Below, one piece after another: positions 36,333-44,474 of a DNA stretch of 64,000 bases; position 1 is the stretch's first letter, and each line of letters begins with the position of its first letter. Origin of the DNA: an uncultured Leptolyngbyaceae cyanobacterium (lineage in GTDB: Bacteria; Cyanobacteriota; Cyanobacteriia; Leptolyngbyales; Leptolyngbyaceae). The position numbers and the translations under genes were made by a program. Below the pieces are notes generated by a model that was given only the letters and a program-made list of their open reading frames with translations, had not been told where the DNA came from and ran no database searches. The DNA lies in assembly GCA_938023035.1 (NCBI GenBank), contig CALIDI010000002.1, forward strand, positions 62,001 to 126,000, given 5' to 3'.

Positions 36333-38060
36333 ATGATTGATCACGATGTCATCATTGTTGGGGGGGGGCTAGCTGGCTCCCGCGCTGCTCTAGAGATTGT
36401 CCGCACTGCCCCCAGCTTAAGGGTCGCCCTAGTGGCTAAAACGCACCCAATCCGCTCCCATTCTGTCGCGGCTCAGGGAGGGATTGCTGCTGCCTTGCAA
36501 AATGTGGATCCCAACGATAGCTGGAAGGCCCATGCCTTTGATACGGTTAAAGGCTCTGACTACCTGGCAGATCAGGATGCGGTTGAAATCTTGACAAAGG
36601 AAGCCCCCAATGTGGTGATTGACTTAGAACACATGGGGGTTTTGTTTTCTCGTTTGGCTGATGGCCGCATTGCTCAGCGGGCCTTTGGTGGCCATTCCCA
36701 CAATCGCACTTGCTATGCGGCAGATAAAACCGGGCACGCCATCCTCCATGAACTGGTTTGTAATCTGTTGGCAAAGGGCGTCACGATTTACGATGAGTGG
36801 TACGTCAATCGCCTGATTTTAGAGGAGGGGGAAGCCAAGGGTGTTGTCATGCATCGGATCCGTGATGGCCAGCTAGAAATCGTACGGGCGAAGGCTGTGA
36901 TGTTTGCGACAGGCGGCTATGGCCGGGTTTACAATACCACCTCGAATGACTATGCCTCGACGGGAGATGGGCTATCCATGACGGCTTTGGCGGGGCTACC
37001 CCTGGAAGATATGGAGTTTGTCCAATTTCACCCGACGGGTCTCTATCCTGTAGGGGTGCTGATTTCAGAGGCGGTTCGGGGTGAAGGGGCTTATCTGATT
37101 AATAGCGAGGGGCGGCGTTTTATGGAAGACTATGCCCCTAGTCGAATGGAGTTGGCCCCACGGGATATTACTTCTCGGGCGATTACGCGAGAGATTCGGG
37201 CGGGGCGAGGGGTGCATCCCGATGGCAGTGCGGGCGGGCCTTGTGTGTTTCTCGATCTGCGCCATATGGGTCAGGAAAAGATCATGAGCCGGGTGCCTTT
37301 CTGCTGGGAGGAGGCCCATCGGCTGGTGGGGGTGGATGCTGTGCATCAGCCGATGCCCGTGCGACCGACGGTGCACTATTCGATGGGAGGAATTCCGGTC
37401 AATACTGATGGGCGTGTCTACAGCAGCGCAACGGACTTAACTGAGGGCTTTTTTGCTGCGGGGGAAGCGGCTTGTGTGTCGGTTCATGGGGCCAATCGGT
37501 TGGGTAGCAACTCCCTTCTGGAATGCGTAGTGTATGGACGACGGGTAGGAGCTGCGATCGCTCGCTACGTGCAAAACCGCAAATTACCAGAAATTAACGC
37601 AGCCCGTTACTTTAAAGAAACCACCGACCAATTTCAGGCATTGCTCGATCAACCTGGGGAGTATCGGCTGGCGGAGGTACGTCAAGCGTATCAGGACTGC
37701 ATGACCGAACATTGTGGAGTATTTCGGACAGAGGCCGTCATGCAAGAGGGGTTAGCAAAGCTGAAGCAAATTCAGCAGCAGTATCATCAAATTCGCCTGG
37801 ATGATCGGGGTAAGGTCTGGAACACTGAACTGATTGAAGCTCTGGAACTCCGGAGTTTGATGGTCGTGGGGGAAGTGATTTTGGCGTCAGCCATCAACCG
37901 CCAGGAAAGTCGAGGTGCCCACTCCCGTGAAGATTTTCCACAGCGGGATGATGCGAACTTTCTAAAACACACCCTAGCTTATTACTCCCCCGCAGGCATT
38001 GATCTGCAATATAAACCTGTGACGATTACACTGTTTGAACCCCAGGAACGAAAATATTAA
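36333..38060 (+). CDS. sdhA: Succinate dehydrogenase / fumarate reductase flavoprotein subunit
   Basis: From ATG 36333 the protein is 575 residues, a normal length. It starts MIDHDVIIVGGGLAGSRAA, the FAD-binding dinucleotide motif. RSHSVAAQGGIAAAL at 41-55 carries the His (about residue 43) that holds FAD covalently. HSHNRTCYAADKTGH, EFVQFHPTGLYPVG, the catalytic Arg region RDITSRAI and the substrate His region VHYSMGGI are all present. In cyanobacteria this enzyme feeds electrons from succinate to the plastoquinone pool in the thylakoid membrane. No iron-sulfur (SdhB) or anchor subunit gene is next to it, the usual scattered arrangement in cyanobacteria. A longer in-frame start at 36231 would precede the FAD strand by 34 poorly conserved residues and is unlikely. 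Confidence 0.94.
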   Translation: MIDHDVIIVGGGLAGSRAALEIVRTAPSLRVALVAKTHPIRSHSVAAQGGIAAALQNVDPNDSWKAHAFDTVKGSDYLADQDAVEILTKEAPNVVIDLEHMGVLFSRLADGRIAQRAFGGHSHNRTCYAADKTGHAILHELVCNLLAKGVTIYDEWYVNRLILEEGEAKGVVMHRIRDGQLEIVRAKAVMFATGGYGRVYNTTSNDYASTGDGLSMTALAGLPLEDMEFVQFHPTGLYPVGVLISEAVRGEGAYLINSEGRRFMEDYAPSRMELAPRDITSRAITREIRAGRGVHPDGSAGGPCVFLDLRHMGQEKIMSRVPFCWEEAHRLVGVDAVHQPMPVRPTVHYSMGGIPVNTDGRVYSSATDLTEGFFAAGEAACVSVHGANRLGSNSLLECVVYGRRVGAAIARYVQNRKLPEINAARYFKETTDQFQALLDQPGEYRLAEVRQAYQDCMTEHCGVFRTEAVMQEGLAKLKQIQQQYHQIRLDDRGKVWNTELIEALELRSLMVVGEVILASAINRQESRGAHSREDFPQRDDANFLKHTLAYYSPAGIDLQYKPVTITLFEPQERKY

Positions 38061-38068
38061 GGAATGAG

Positions 38069-38188
38069 ATGAATCAAGAGACCGTACTGAGCAAACCCAC
38101 TAAAACCCTAGCCGAATCGCTCAAATTGCCAAAACTCAAGCCCGGACTGAAGGAGGTTTGGGATCAGTTTTTAGACCCATTGGCGTAG
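38069..38188 (+). CDS. Candidate 39-residue small protein downstream of sdhA
   Basis: An ATG at 38069 opens a 39-codon frame ending TAG 38186-38188. AAGGA at 38059-38063 lies 5 bases upstream, a strong ribosome site. The peptide (MNQETVLSKPTKTLAESLKL, then PKLKPGLKEVWDQFLDPLA) is basic and amphipathic with a helix-breaking PKLKP, and looks non-random. The frame begins 8 bases after the sdhA stop, so it is probably on the same transcript. Family and role are unknown. Confidence 0.5.
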   Translation: MNQETVLSKPTKTLAESLKLPKLKPGLKEVWDQFLDPLA

Positions 38189-38408
38189 CCTGCCCAGAGC
38201 GCAGAGCTTACTTTGCGTCCTCTCGGTTTTCAGGATTAGAGCGATCGCTATATTTCCGCAGGTTATCCAGTCTTTAATCCTAACCTCAGTCTAGAGTTGA
38301 TGTTTCCCCTAGCCAAAACGCCGAGTCTGGACGGGATTGAATCTGTCTGATTCTTTTATCTTCTCGTTTCTCCTTACCCCAACCTATCCGCTTTAATCGG
38401 TTTAATCT

Positions 38409-38819
38409 ATGTCAGAACTCGAACGCCTTGTCCTATTAGCTGAGGATCAATTGACCGAGTACAGTACCGATGCTCGTAAGCTGGAAAAGCTGCGGCAAAA
38501 GATTGCTTTGTCGGTGCCCTATTCGCAACAGCGGCAGATTAAGGAAACGCTACTGGCCGAAATGCCGACCGACCCTATTAGCCAACTGATCATGAAACAG
38601 CGCCAAACAGTAGCTCTACCCTTTTGGGGAATTGCTGGATTGGGACTACTGTTAGGGATTTCCTTTATGCAACCCCTAGATTTGCTGGCAACGGCGGTCG
38701 GAGGGGCGATCGCGGTCGGCGTGCAACGGCGGGGCTGGAAGTTGGAGGCCCGGCAACTTCTGATCAACACCTTGGAAGACATGGAGTCACGCATTCAAAA
38801 TGCGCAAAAAACTCCTTAG
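38409..38819 (+). CDS. Two-TM membrane protein of unknown function
   Basis: The 136-residue protein has a charged helical N-terminal half (residues about 1-65, likely coiled coil: LVLLAEDQLTEYSTDARKLEKLRQKI). Two membrane helices follow at about 72-88 (FWGIAGLGLLLGISFM) and 90-106 (LDLLATAVGGAIAVGV), then a short C-terminal helix. No enzymatic motif is visible. Small proteins of this kind are common in cyanobacterial genomes. The gene is 220 bases after the small-protein candidate. Confidence 0.65.
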   Translation: MSELERLVLLAEDQLTEYSTDARKLEKLRQKIALSVPYSQQRQIKETLLAEMPTDPISQLIMKQRQTVALPFWGIAGLGLLLGISFMQPLDLLATAVGGAIAVGVQRRGWKLEARQLLINTLEDMESRIQNAQKTP

Positions 38820-39679
38820 ATAATCCTGCGGACAGTGTTTGTGGTTTGTGAAAATGCTGAAAAATCCTTCCAATGCTGCCAGCCTTAGCCCTATCGCCAT
38901 AGTTACCTGATTGAGCTTAGGTTGCAGGGGGTGCTCTGAGAGTATGTCGCCTTTTCAAGCCCTCATCCCCCAGCCCCTTTTCCCAGGTTGTTGGGAGAAG
39001 GGGGCCGAACCATCTCAACGTTCCTCTCCCAATTTGGGGGAAGGATTAGAGCAATCCGGGCATACCAGAAAAGCGTGAGGGCAAAAATGACATGCACCCG
39101 GTGCTCTTGGCCGAAGGCCCTGCCCCTATACCCCCTCACCCCTATCAGACTGAGCAACGGGCGATCGCCATACAGTGGTCGAGAAGCTAGAGTAACGTAT
39201 CAGATGATAATCTGCTAACTAACTAGCTTAAGCATAAAAAGGTGCTGTATTCAAACCTTTGAACAAGTAAAAAACGTATTGAAAATATCAAAAATTGAAA
39301 TATTGGCCAACTATTAGAAATAGATCTTTATTAGCTAAAAATTTCTTTGAAAAGCTCTCATTTTTAGCATCATAATATTACCCGCTGCTGACCGAGGAAT
39401 TTGAGATAGAAGTAACCCACCTAATTTGCCGAAGCAGAATCCCCAATGTAGCCTGAAGTTTCCTATCATTCTTCTGCTTGCGTTACTGGTGATTATCAAC
39501 ACGATCTGATCATGATTTATTGATGATCTCTTCTTGAGTCCTTAATTCCACTCCTTGCGCACTCTCAGTAAAGATTGACCGCACCAAATCGCTTTTTTGT
39601 GAAGCAGGTCGGTAACTACAACAGGCACTTTACGGTTTGTGCCAATGCTCTCTAGGGGGGGCAAATTTACACTGAGAAC
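38820..39679. other. Long spacer with inverted type C repeat and AT-rich stretch
   Basis: The left half holds a type C repeat in inverted orientation (38956-39103). Bases about 39190-39420 are strikingly AT-rich compared with the rest of the window, with many A and T runs, suggestive of promoter or protein-binding DNA upstream of the heat-shock gene. Two short minus-strand frames near 39542-39824 overlap each other and lack support. Confidence 0.5.
38956..39103 (-). repeat. Intergenic repeat, type C, copy 2 (inverted)
   Basis: The reverse complement aligns over about 150 bases with 57388-57545, including GGGTGCATGT, TTTTGCCCTCAC, CTTTTCTGGTATGCCCGG and ATTGCTCTAA. The short frames crossing the two copies share the peptide RAKxTCTR only because of the repeat. 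Confidence 0.75.
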
Positions 39680-39814
39680 ATGAGAAAGAAAGGATTGTTT
39701 GCCGCGCTCGCAAATGATGCCCAGACCGGTGCAAATCGGTTGTTTCACCAGATGAAACTTCCAGGTCAGGGCCTGAACACGGTTTATTTGGAATTATCGG
39801 GAGGACTGTCCTAA
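39680..39814 (+). CDS. Candidate 44-residue small protein overlapping hsp20
   Basis: An ATG at 39680 opens a 44-codon frame whose TAA (39812-39814) shares a base with the hsp20 ATG (39814-39816), giving TAATG. The peptide begins MRKKGLFAALANDAQTGANR and ends LSGGLS. GGGAGG near its end would serve hsp20 and translation could be coupled. Its own ribosome site is weak, since AGGGGGGG lies some 20 bases upstream, so the call is tentative. Confidence 0.3.
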   Translation: MRKKGLFAALANDAQTGANRLFHQMKLPGQGLNTVYLELSGGLS

Positions 39815-40452
39815 TGACATTCATTCGTTGGCAACCCTGGCAAGAAATTGAGGCCCTTGGGCATCAGTTCGATCAAATTCTGGAGACTTTAGCGCCAACT
39901 TTGGATGGAGTTGCGCATCAAAAACAGGTAGCCCATGAGCGTGACACTCAGAGCTGGTTGCCTGCGGTTGAGTTGGAGGCATCTTCCGCTGCAATTATCT
40001 TGAGGGTGGCTTTACCGGGGGTTCAAGCGAAGGATCTGGATGTGCAGGTAACCCGCGAGGCAGTCGCGATCGCGGGGGCGTATCACCCCCAAGCTCAGAC
40101 CAATGATATGCACTATCTGCGTTCTGAGTTTTACTATGGCCGGTTTCGGCGGATTGTGAACCTACCCGCTCCGGTCAAAAACGATGCGGTTGACTTTGGC
40201 TTTAGAAATGGGATTTTGACCTTGACGCTGCCACGGTTAGAGGCCCACCGCCCTAAGGTCGTCAAGCTGAATCTGGCAGCGGGGCAGCCAATTTCCCAAG
40301 TTTCTCCAGAGACGGAGCCAGTTAGCTCGGTCGCGGTGTTGGAGGGTGCTCCCAAGGCGCAAGGTTCTCCTGAGGTAGAGCCAAGCAGCCCGGCTCAAAC
40401 CTTAACCACGCCAACCGACGTGGAGGATGTCTGGGCCGAGACGGTTGCCTAA
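39814..40452 (+). CDS. Hsp20 / small heat-shock protein with long C-terminal extension
   Basis: The 212-residue protein has an N-terminal region (FIRWQPWQEIEALGHQFDQIL) and an alpha-crystallin domain at about 48-155. That domain shows WLPAVELEASSAAIILRVALPGV, YLRSEFYYGRFRRIVNLP and the closing NGILTLTLP. Cyanobacterial class A small heat-shock proteins are usually about 145-150 residues. Here an extra tail of about 55 residues, rich in Pro, Ser, Glu and Val, follows. These chaperones hold unfolding proteins for refolding by DnaK, whose gene is the next one downstream. GGGAGG at about 39799-39804 is a good ribosome site. No CIRCE (HrcA) box is seen. Confidence 0.9.
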   Translation: MTFIRWQPWQEIEALGHQFDQILETLAPTLDGVAHQKQVAHERDTQSWLPAVELEASSAAIILRVALPGVQAKDLDVQVTREAVAIAGAYHPQAQTNDMHYLRSEFYYGRFRRIVNLPAPVKNDAVDFGFRNGILTLTLPRLEAHRPKVVKLNLAAGQPISQVSPETEPVSSVAVLEGAPKAQGSPEVEPSSPAQTLTTPTDVEDVWAETVA

Positions 40453-40579
40453 ACCTGGAATACCTCTGAGTCTGCGGGTCTCGAACCGCCCTCTCGGTTG
40501 TTCGGTAAATACGCCTTCATTAGAGGTGCGGATCGCGCTCAGTATAGAAGGTTAGAAGGGCACCTCCTGCCTGAATGGG

Positions 40580-40630
40580 CGGCAACGGGTCAATGGAACT
40601 GACGATGCCTTGCGGTGTGACCCGCTGCCG
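40580..40630 (+). promoter_or_regulatory. Long imperfect hairpin in the dnaK leader
   Basis: CGGCAACGGGTCA (40580-40592) and TGACCCGCTGCCG (40618-40630) pair over 13 positions with one mismatch around a 25-base loop. No T-tract follows. The hairpin ends 74 bases before the dnaK ATG, which has GGAG about 9 bases upstream. It could be a leader structure affecting dnaK expression or mark the end of the hsp20 transcript. Confidence 0.45.
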
Positions 40631-40704
40631 GGGCATAAGCCGACCAGCCGCTACCCCCATGCACTTTTCACGTTTTAGTTGTTGTAGATGGAGCCGAAGT
40701 ACAA

Positions 40705-42603
40705 ATGGCAAAAGTTGTTGGAATTGACTTAGGTACAACAAACTCCTGCGTCGCGGTGATGGAGGGTGGCAAGCCCACTGTCATTGCCAATGCAGAGGGG
40801 TTTCGCACAACTCCTTCGGTAGTTGCGTTTACTAAGAATGGCGATCGCCTAGTGGGTCAAATTGCCAAGCGTCAGGCTGTGATGAACCCCGAAAATACCT
40901 TCTATTCGGTTAAGCGCTTCATTGGCCGCCGCTTTGATGAAGTGACCCACGAAACGACCGAAGTTTCTTACAAAGTTCTAAACGTTGGCGGCAATGTCAA
41001 ACTGGACTGTCCGGCTAAGGGTGAGCAGTATGCCCCTGAGCAGATTTCGGCAGAGGTGCTGCGCAAACTCAAAGAAGATGCCAGCAAATACCTGGGCGAA
41101 GATGTGACCCAAGCCGTGATCACAGTGCCTGCTTACTTCAACGACTCCCAGCGGCAGGCCACTAAGGATGCCGGCAAAATTGCGGGCCTAGAAGTGCTGC
41201 GGATTATCAACGAACCCACTGCCGCCTCCCTTGCCTACGGCCTAGATAAGAAGAGCAATGAAACCATCTTAGTGTTTGACTTGGGCGGTGGTACCTTCGA
41301 CGTCTCCATTCTGGAAGTGGGCGATGGCGTATTTGAGGTGTTGTCTACCTCTGGAGATACCCACCTGGGTGGTGACGACTTTGATAAGAAAATTGTGGAT
41401 TACTTAGCAGAGGAGTTCCGTAAGGCAGAAGGGATTGATCTGCGCAAGGATAAGCAAGCTCTGCAGCGCCTGACCGAAGCCGCAGAAAAGGCCAAGATTG
41501 ACCTCTCCAGCGTGACCCAAACGGAGGTCAACCTGCCCTTTATTACCGCCACCCAGGATGGCCCTAAGCACCTGGATATGACCCTGACCCGCGCTAAGTT
41601 TGAGGAACTATGCTCCGACCTGATTGATCGTTGCCGCGTGCCCGTCGAAAATGCCATGCGGGATGCCAAGCTCAGCAAGGAAAATATTGATGAAGTGGTT
41701 ATGGTCGGTGGTTCGACCCGAATTCCTGCCATTCAGGAAATGGTGCAGCGGCTGATGGGCAAAGAACCGAACCAGACGGTAAACCCTGATGAGGTGGTCG
41801 CGATCGGTGCGGCTGTACAAGCGGGTGTGCTAGCTGGTGAAGTGAAGGACATTCTGCTGCTGGATGTGACGCCCCTATCTCTAGGTGTGGAAACCCTGGG
41901 CGGCGTGATGACCAAGATTATCCCCCGCAACACCACCATTCCTACCAAGAAGTCGGAGGTGTTCTCCACGGCTGCCGATGGTCAAAGCAACGTGGAAATC
42001 CATGTTCTCCAAGGGGAACGGGAGATGGCTAGCGACAACAAGAGCTTGGGAACCTTCCGTCTGGATGGAATTCCTCCGGCTCCCCGTGGCGTGCCTCAGA
42101 TTGAAGTGACCTTTGACATTGATGCCAATGGTATTCTCAATGTGACGGCCAAGGATAAGGGCACAGGTAAGGAGCAGTCCATCAGCATTACGGGCGCTTC
42201 GACGTTGCCGAAGGAGGATGTCGAGCGCATGGTGCGTGAAGCGGAACAAAACGCCAGTGCCGATAGGGAACGGCGGGAACGGATTGAGTTGAAGAATACG
42301 GCTGATTCCCATGCTTACCAGGCTGAGAAGCAGGTTGCCGAAATGGGGGACAAAATCCCGGCTGCCGATAAGGCGAAGGTAGAGGAATTGGTGAAGAACT
42401 TGAAGGAGGCGATCGCCAAGGAAGACTTTGATAAGATCAAGTCCCTAGACTCCGAGTTACAACAAGCTCTCTACAGTATTAGCGCCAACCTTTATCAACA
42501 GGCTGGGGGTACACCCGAAGGGGCTAAGCCAGGTGCCAATGCTGGAACCGGTGCAACCAGTGGCGATGACGATGTGATCGATGCCGACTTCACTGAAAAC
42601 TAG
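40705..42603 (+). CDS. dnaK: Chaperone DnaK (Hsp70)
   Basis: The 632-residue protein is a full-length Hsp70. ATPase motifs are [13 protein letters not shown] at 6-18, [42 protein letters not shown] and [11 protein letters not shown]. The substrate-binding domain has [16 protein letters not shown] and [15 protein letters not shown], and the tail ends [12 protein letters not shown], the co-chaperone-contacting EEVD-like end of cyanobacterial DnaK2-type proteins. DnaK refolds proteins with DnaJ and GrpE; neither gene lies next to it. Length and the C-terminus suggest the essential DnaK2 type rather than DnaK1 or DnaK3. A strong terminator follows. Confidence 0.97.
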   Translation: MAKVVGIDLGTTNSCVAVMEGGKPTVIANAEGFRTTPSVVAFTKNGDRLVGQIAKRQAVMNPENTFYSVKRFIGRRFDEVTHETTEVSYKVLNVGGNVKLDCPAKGEQYAPEQISAEVLRKLKEDASKYLGEDVTQAVITVPAYFNDSQRQATKDAGKIAGLEVLRIINEPTAASLAYGLDKKSNETILVFDLGGGTFDVSILEVGDGVFEVLSTSGDTHLGGDDFDKKIVDYLAEEFRKAEGIDLRKDKQALQRLTEAAEKAKIDLSSVTQTEVNLPFITATQDGPKHLDMTLTRAKFEELCSDLIDRCRVPVENAMRDAKLSKENIDEVVMVGGSTRIPAIQEMVQRLMGKEPNQTVNPDEVVAIGAAVQAGVLAGEVKDILLLDVTPLSLGVETLGGVMTKIIPRNTTIPTKKSEVFSTAADGQSNVEIHVLQGEREMASDNKSLGTFRLDGIPPAPRGVPQIEVTFDIDANGILNVTAKDKGTGKEQSISITGASTLPKEDVERMVREAEQNASADRERRERIELKNTADSHAYQAEKQVAEMGDKIPAADKAKVEELVKNLKEAIAKEDFDKIKSLDSELQQALYSISANLYQQAGGTPEGAKPGANAGTGATSGDDDVIDADFTEN

Positions 42604-42942
42604 CGGCTTGTCTCAAACTTGATGGGCGACTAGCCTCAACGTTGCTGGGAGCAAGGTGCTTACCTCTGGTTACAGTTCCTCGTTCCCAGTTCTTTTTAAT
42701 CGACAACTTCTGCTCTTTAATCTCAAAGCTACCTTCCTAGCGGTAGCTTTTTTGCTTTTTTTGATCCAGTGAAATTCGGATACGGCTACACGGTAGTCAG
42801 AATGCAAACGGCGAAGAATGGCTATATGGAGCTATGTGAGCACGGGGTGTTTGGGAAAAGGAGACATGCCGCGACAAAGTCCGCAATCAATGGTGGAACC
42901 CCCTCTCACTGCCGAAATCATCTTCAATTGAGTTGCGCCCAG
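42604..42942. other. Spacer between convergent dnaK and DUF218 genes
   Basis: The dnaK terminator (42725-42762) is the only supported feature in these 339 bases. A plus-strand frame running from 42769 has no family likeness and overlaps the DUF218 gene end. Confidence 0.5.
42725..42763 (+). terminator. Intrinsic terminator of dnaK
   Basis: AAAGCTACC (42725-42733) pairs perfectly with GGTAGCTTT (42742-42750) around an 8-base loop and is followed by TTTGCTTTTTTT. Confidence 0.88.
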
Positions 42943-43731
42943 CTACTTAGTCCCGCCCCGCAATGTCAAGCGCTCAATCGGTATCAAATCGTTATTTTGG
43001 CTGGAATTGATTGAATCCATCCGTGGTTGTAGCCGCCCAGAGAGGGCATAACTGGCCAGGCCCGCATACTCTCGCAGTGCTGTCAGGCTAATGCTCACAG
43101 AAGGGAGATGCGCTGGCAAAGGAATTGGCTGAGGCACGACCTCAAAGCCTAGGCTGCGAAAGGTCAGCAGCGCGCGCAGCATATGGGGATGGTCGGTAAT
43201 TAAGAGAATTCGTTCAATGCCTCGCTGGTGAAGTAGTCGGGCCGATAGACGGGCATTTTCCTCTGTGGTGCGAGCATAGGGTTCTTCAACCAGGGCAGTT
43301 TCTGGAATGCCCCGATCGCGCAAGAGGCGAAGCAGTCGAGGGGCTTCACCGCCATGCCCCGTTGCCAAGATCAGGGGTGCCCGGTGACCATACCAAAGAG
43401 CGGCGGCTTGGTCGGCCCGTTCTGGCTCCAACAGGGTGCCACGCCCCAAGATGACAATGGCCCCTGCCGGTTTCCCATCATCGGCTGGTAAGAAACGGCT
43501 TAACCCGGCTATGGCCAAGGCGGCTCCTGGCGGAGAGATCAATACCAGGTAAGCGATCGCTAGGCCCACAACTGTTCTGAGTAGCAGCGGCTTCCAGCGA
43601 TAGGTGCCCAAACAGCCAAGGGCGATCGCAATCCCCAAGAGGGGCAACAACACCCGATAGGGACTCGCAAACCAGGTTTGTAAGGCAAACTGAATCTGGC
43701 TCCAACGCTGAGGTGAGAGCGTAAGCAGCAT
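42943..43731 (-). CDS. DUF218 / YdcF-like membrane protein
   Basis: The 262-residue protein has two N-terminal membrane helices (about 26-44 and 50-75) and then a DUF218 domain. Motifs are AGAIVILGRGTLLEPERADQAAALW, then LILATGHGGEAPRLLRLLRDRGIP, the acidic VEEPYARTTEENARLSARLL and ERILLITDHPHMLRALLTFRSLG. The group includes ElyC, SanA and YdcF, which are linked to envelope integrity and peptidoglycan or lipid-carrier metabolism in E. coli. The biochemical reaction of most members is unknown. The gene is convergent with dnaK and stands alone. Confidence 0.85.
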   Translation of the reverse strand: MLLTLSPQRWSQIQFALQTWFASPYRVLLPLLGIAIALGCLGTYRWKPLLLRTVVGLAIAYLVLISPPGAALAIAGLSRFLPADDGKPAGAIVILGRGTLLEPERADQAAALWYGHRAPLILATGHGGEAPRLLRLLRDRGIPETALVEEPYARTTEENARLSARLLHQRGIERILLITDHPHMLRALLTFRSLGFEVVPQPIPLPAHLPSVSISLTALREYAGLASYALSGRLQPRMDSINSSQNNDLIPIERLTLRGGTK

Positions 43732-44445
43732 AATCGGAATCTGTGGTAGATGCTCCTCCCAATCTAGGCCAGGGGCTTAAAGGCTAGCAAGGCACCCGAG
43801 TAAAAGTAGACAAACTCTTAATCTTGAGCGGCTCCCGCTGTTTCAGAGAGGGTTGTGCGCGACCACTTATCGTCAAAGGAAAGTGGAAGCATGAGGTGTT
43901 GCGTGGGTCAGAAAACTGGGTTGGCTTTATGACTGACCATCGGAGAAACACGGCGATCGCCATACAAGAGCACGGTGGTTAGAAAGCAGGAACCCCCCAG
44001 AAAGCGGGAACCCTTACGTCCTGATTAGCCAGATCACAGACCTGATCTTTGTCTTGCCAATCCTCTCTCAGCGATACCTATTGGGGTTTGCGATTTTGGA
44101 TGGTAGCAGCTCCACGACACAACGTGTGCGATCGGGTCTTTGCGCATTCTCTACTCACATCCTCGGCTCAATCGGTACAAGTATCTGGTTTGGTGGCCAG
44201 CACAAAGTTAGCCAGTTGCACAACCGTCCTGAGAGAGGACAGGGAATAAAATCGGTTTCCCCTATAATCTTTCCAAGCGCACTAAATGGTTTCCCCTCAG
44301 CAGGACTCGCTTTTGCAAGTCTTTTTAAGAAAATCAAGCTCACTGCTATATTTGCTCGTACTTGCAGGAACCGTCACACTCGAAGTGTTATTTGAATCGA
44401 GTGCTTCGATTGCACAACAGGAAAATTTACCGATGGACGCCTCCG
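43732..44445. other. Spacer before the 427-residue unknown gene
   Basis: These 714 bases contain one doubtful ORF (44286-44474). A short direct repetition (CAGGAACCCCCCAGAAAG then CGGGAACCC) occurs at about 43990-44012. I see no RNA gene or clear promoter. Confidence 0.4.
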
Positions 44446-44474
44446 ATGTCAGCTTATTCTTATCGCGACTTTGA
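44286..44474 (+). CDS. Doubtful 62-residue ORF with a hydrophobic segment
   Basis: The frame encodes a peptide with a Leu/Val-rich segment (SSLLYLLVLAGTVTLEVLF) like a signal peptide or single membrane helix, followed by a possible cleavage region (ASIAQQ) and a short tail. It overlaps the next gene by 29 bases in another frame. No good Shine-Dalgarno is visible. Confidence 0.25.
   Translation: MVSPQQDSLLQVFLRKSSSLLYLLVLAGTVTLEVLFESSASIAQQENLPMDASDVSLFLSRL

Noticed and set aside
38988-39218. 76-codon frame in the hsp20 upstream spacer
   Set aside because: Most of it lies in the inverted type C repeat; a related frame at the 57388 copy shares peptide sequence only because of the repeat.
39400-39814. 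CIRCE element for HrcA control of hsp20
   Set aside because: No TTAGCACTC...GAGTGCTAA inverted repeat is present.
39542-39824. Overlapping minus-strand frames before hsp20
   Set aside because: They overlap each other and the hsp20 start, and lack ribosome sites.
40470-40500. T-loop-like sequence (GGTCTCGAACCG) suggesting a tRNA on the minus strand
   Set aside because: The flanking bases do not form a T stem and no acceptor, D or anticodon arm can be built around it.
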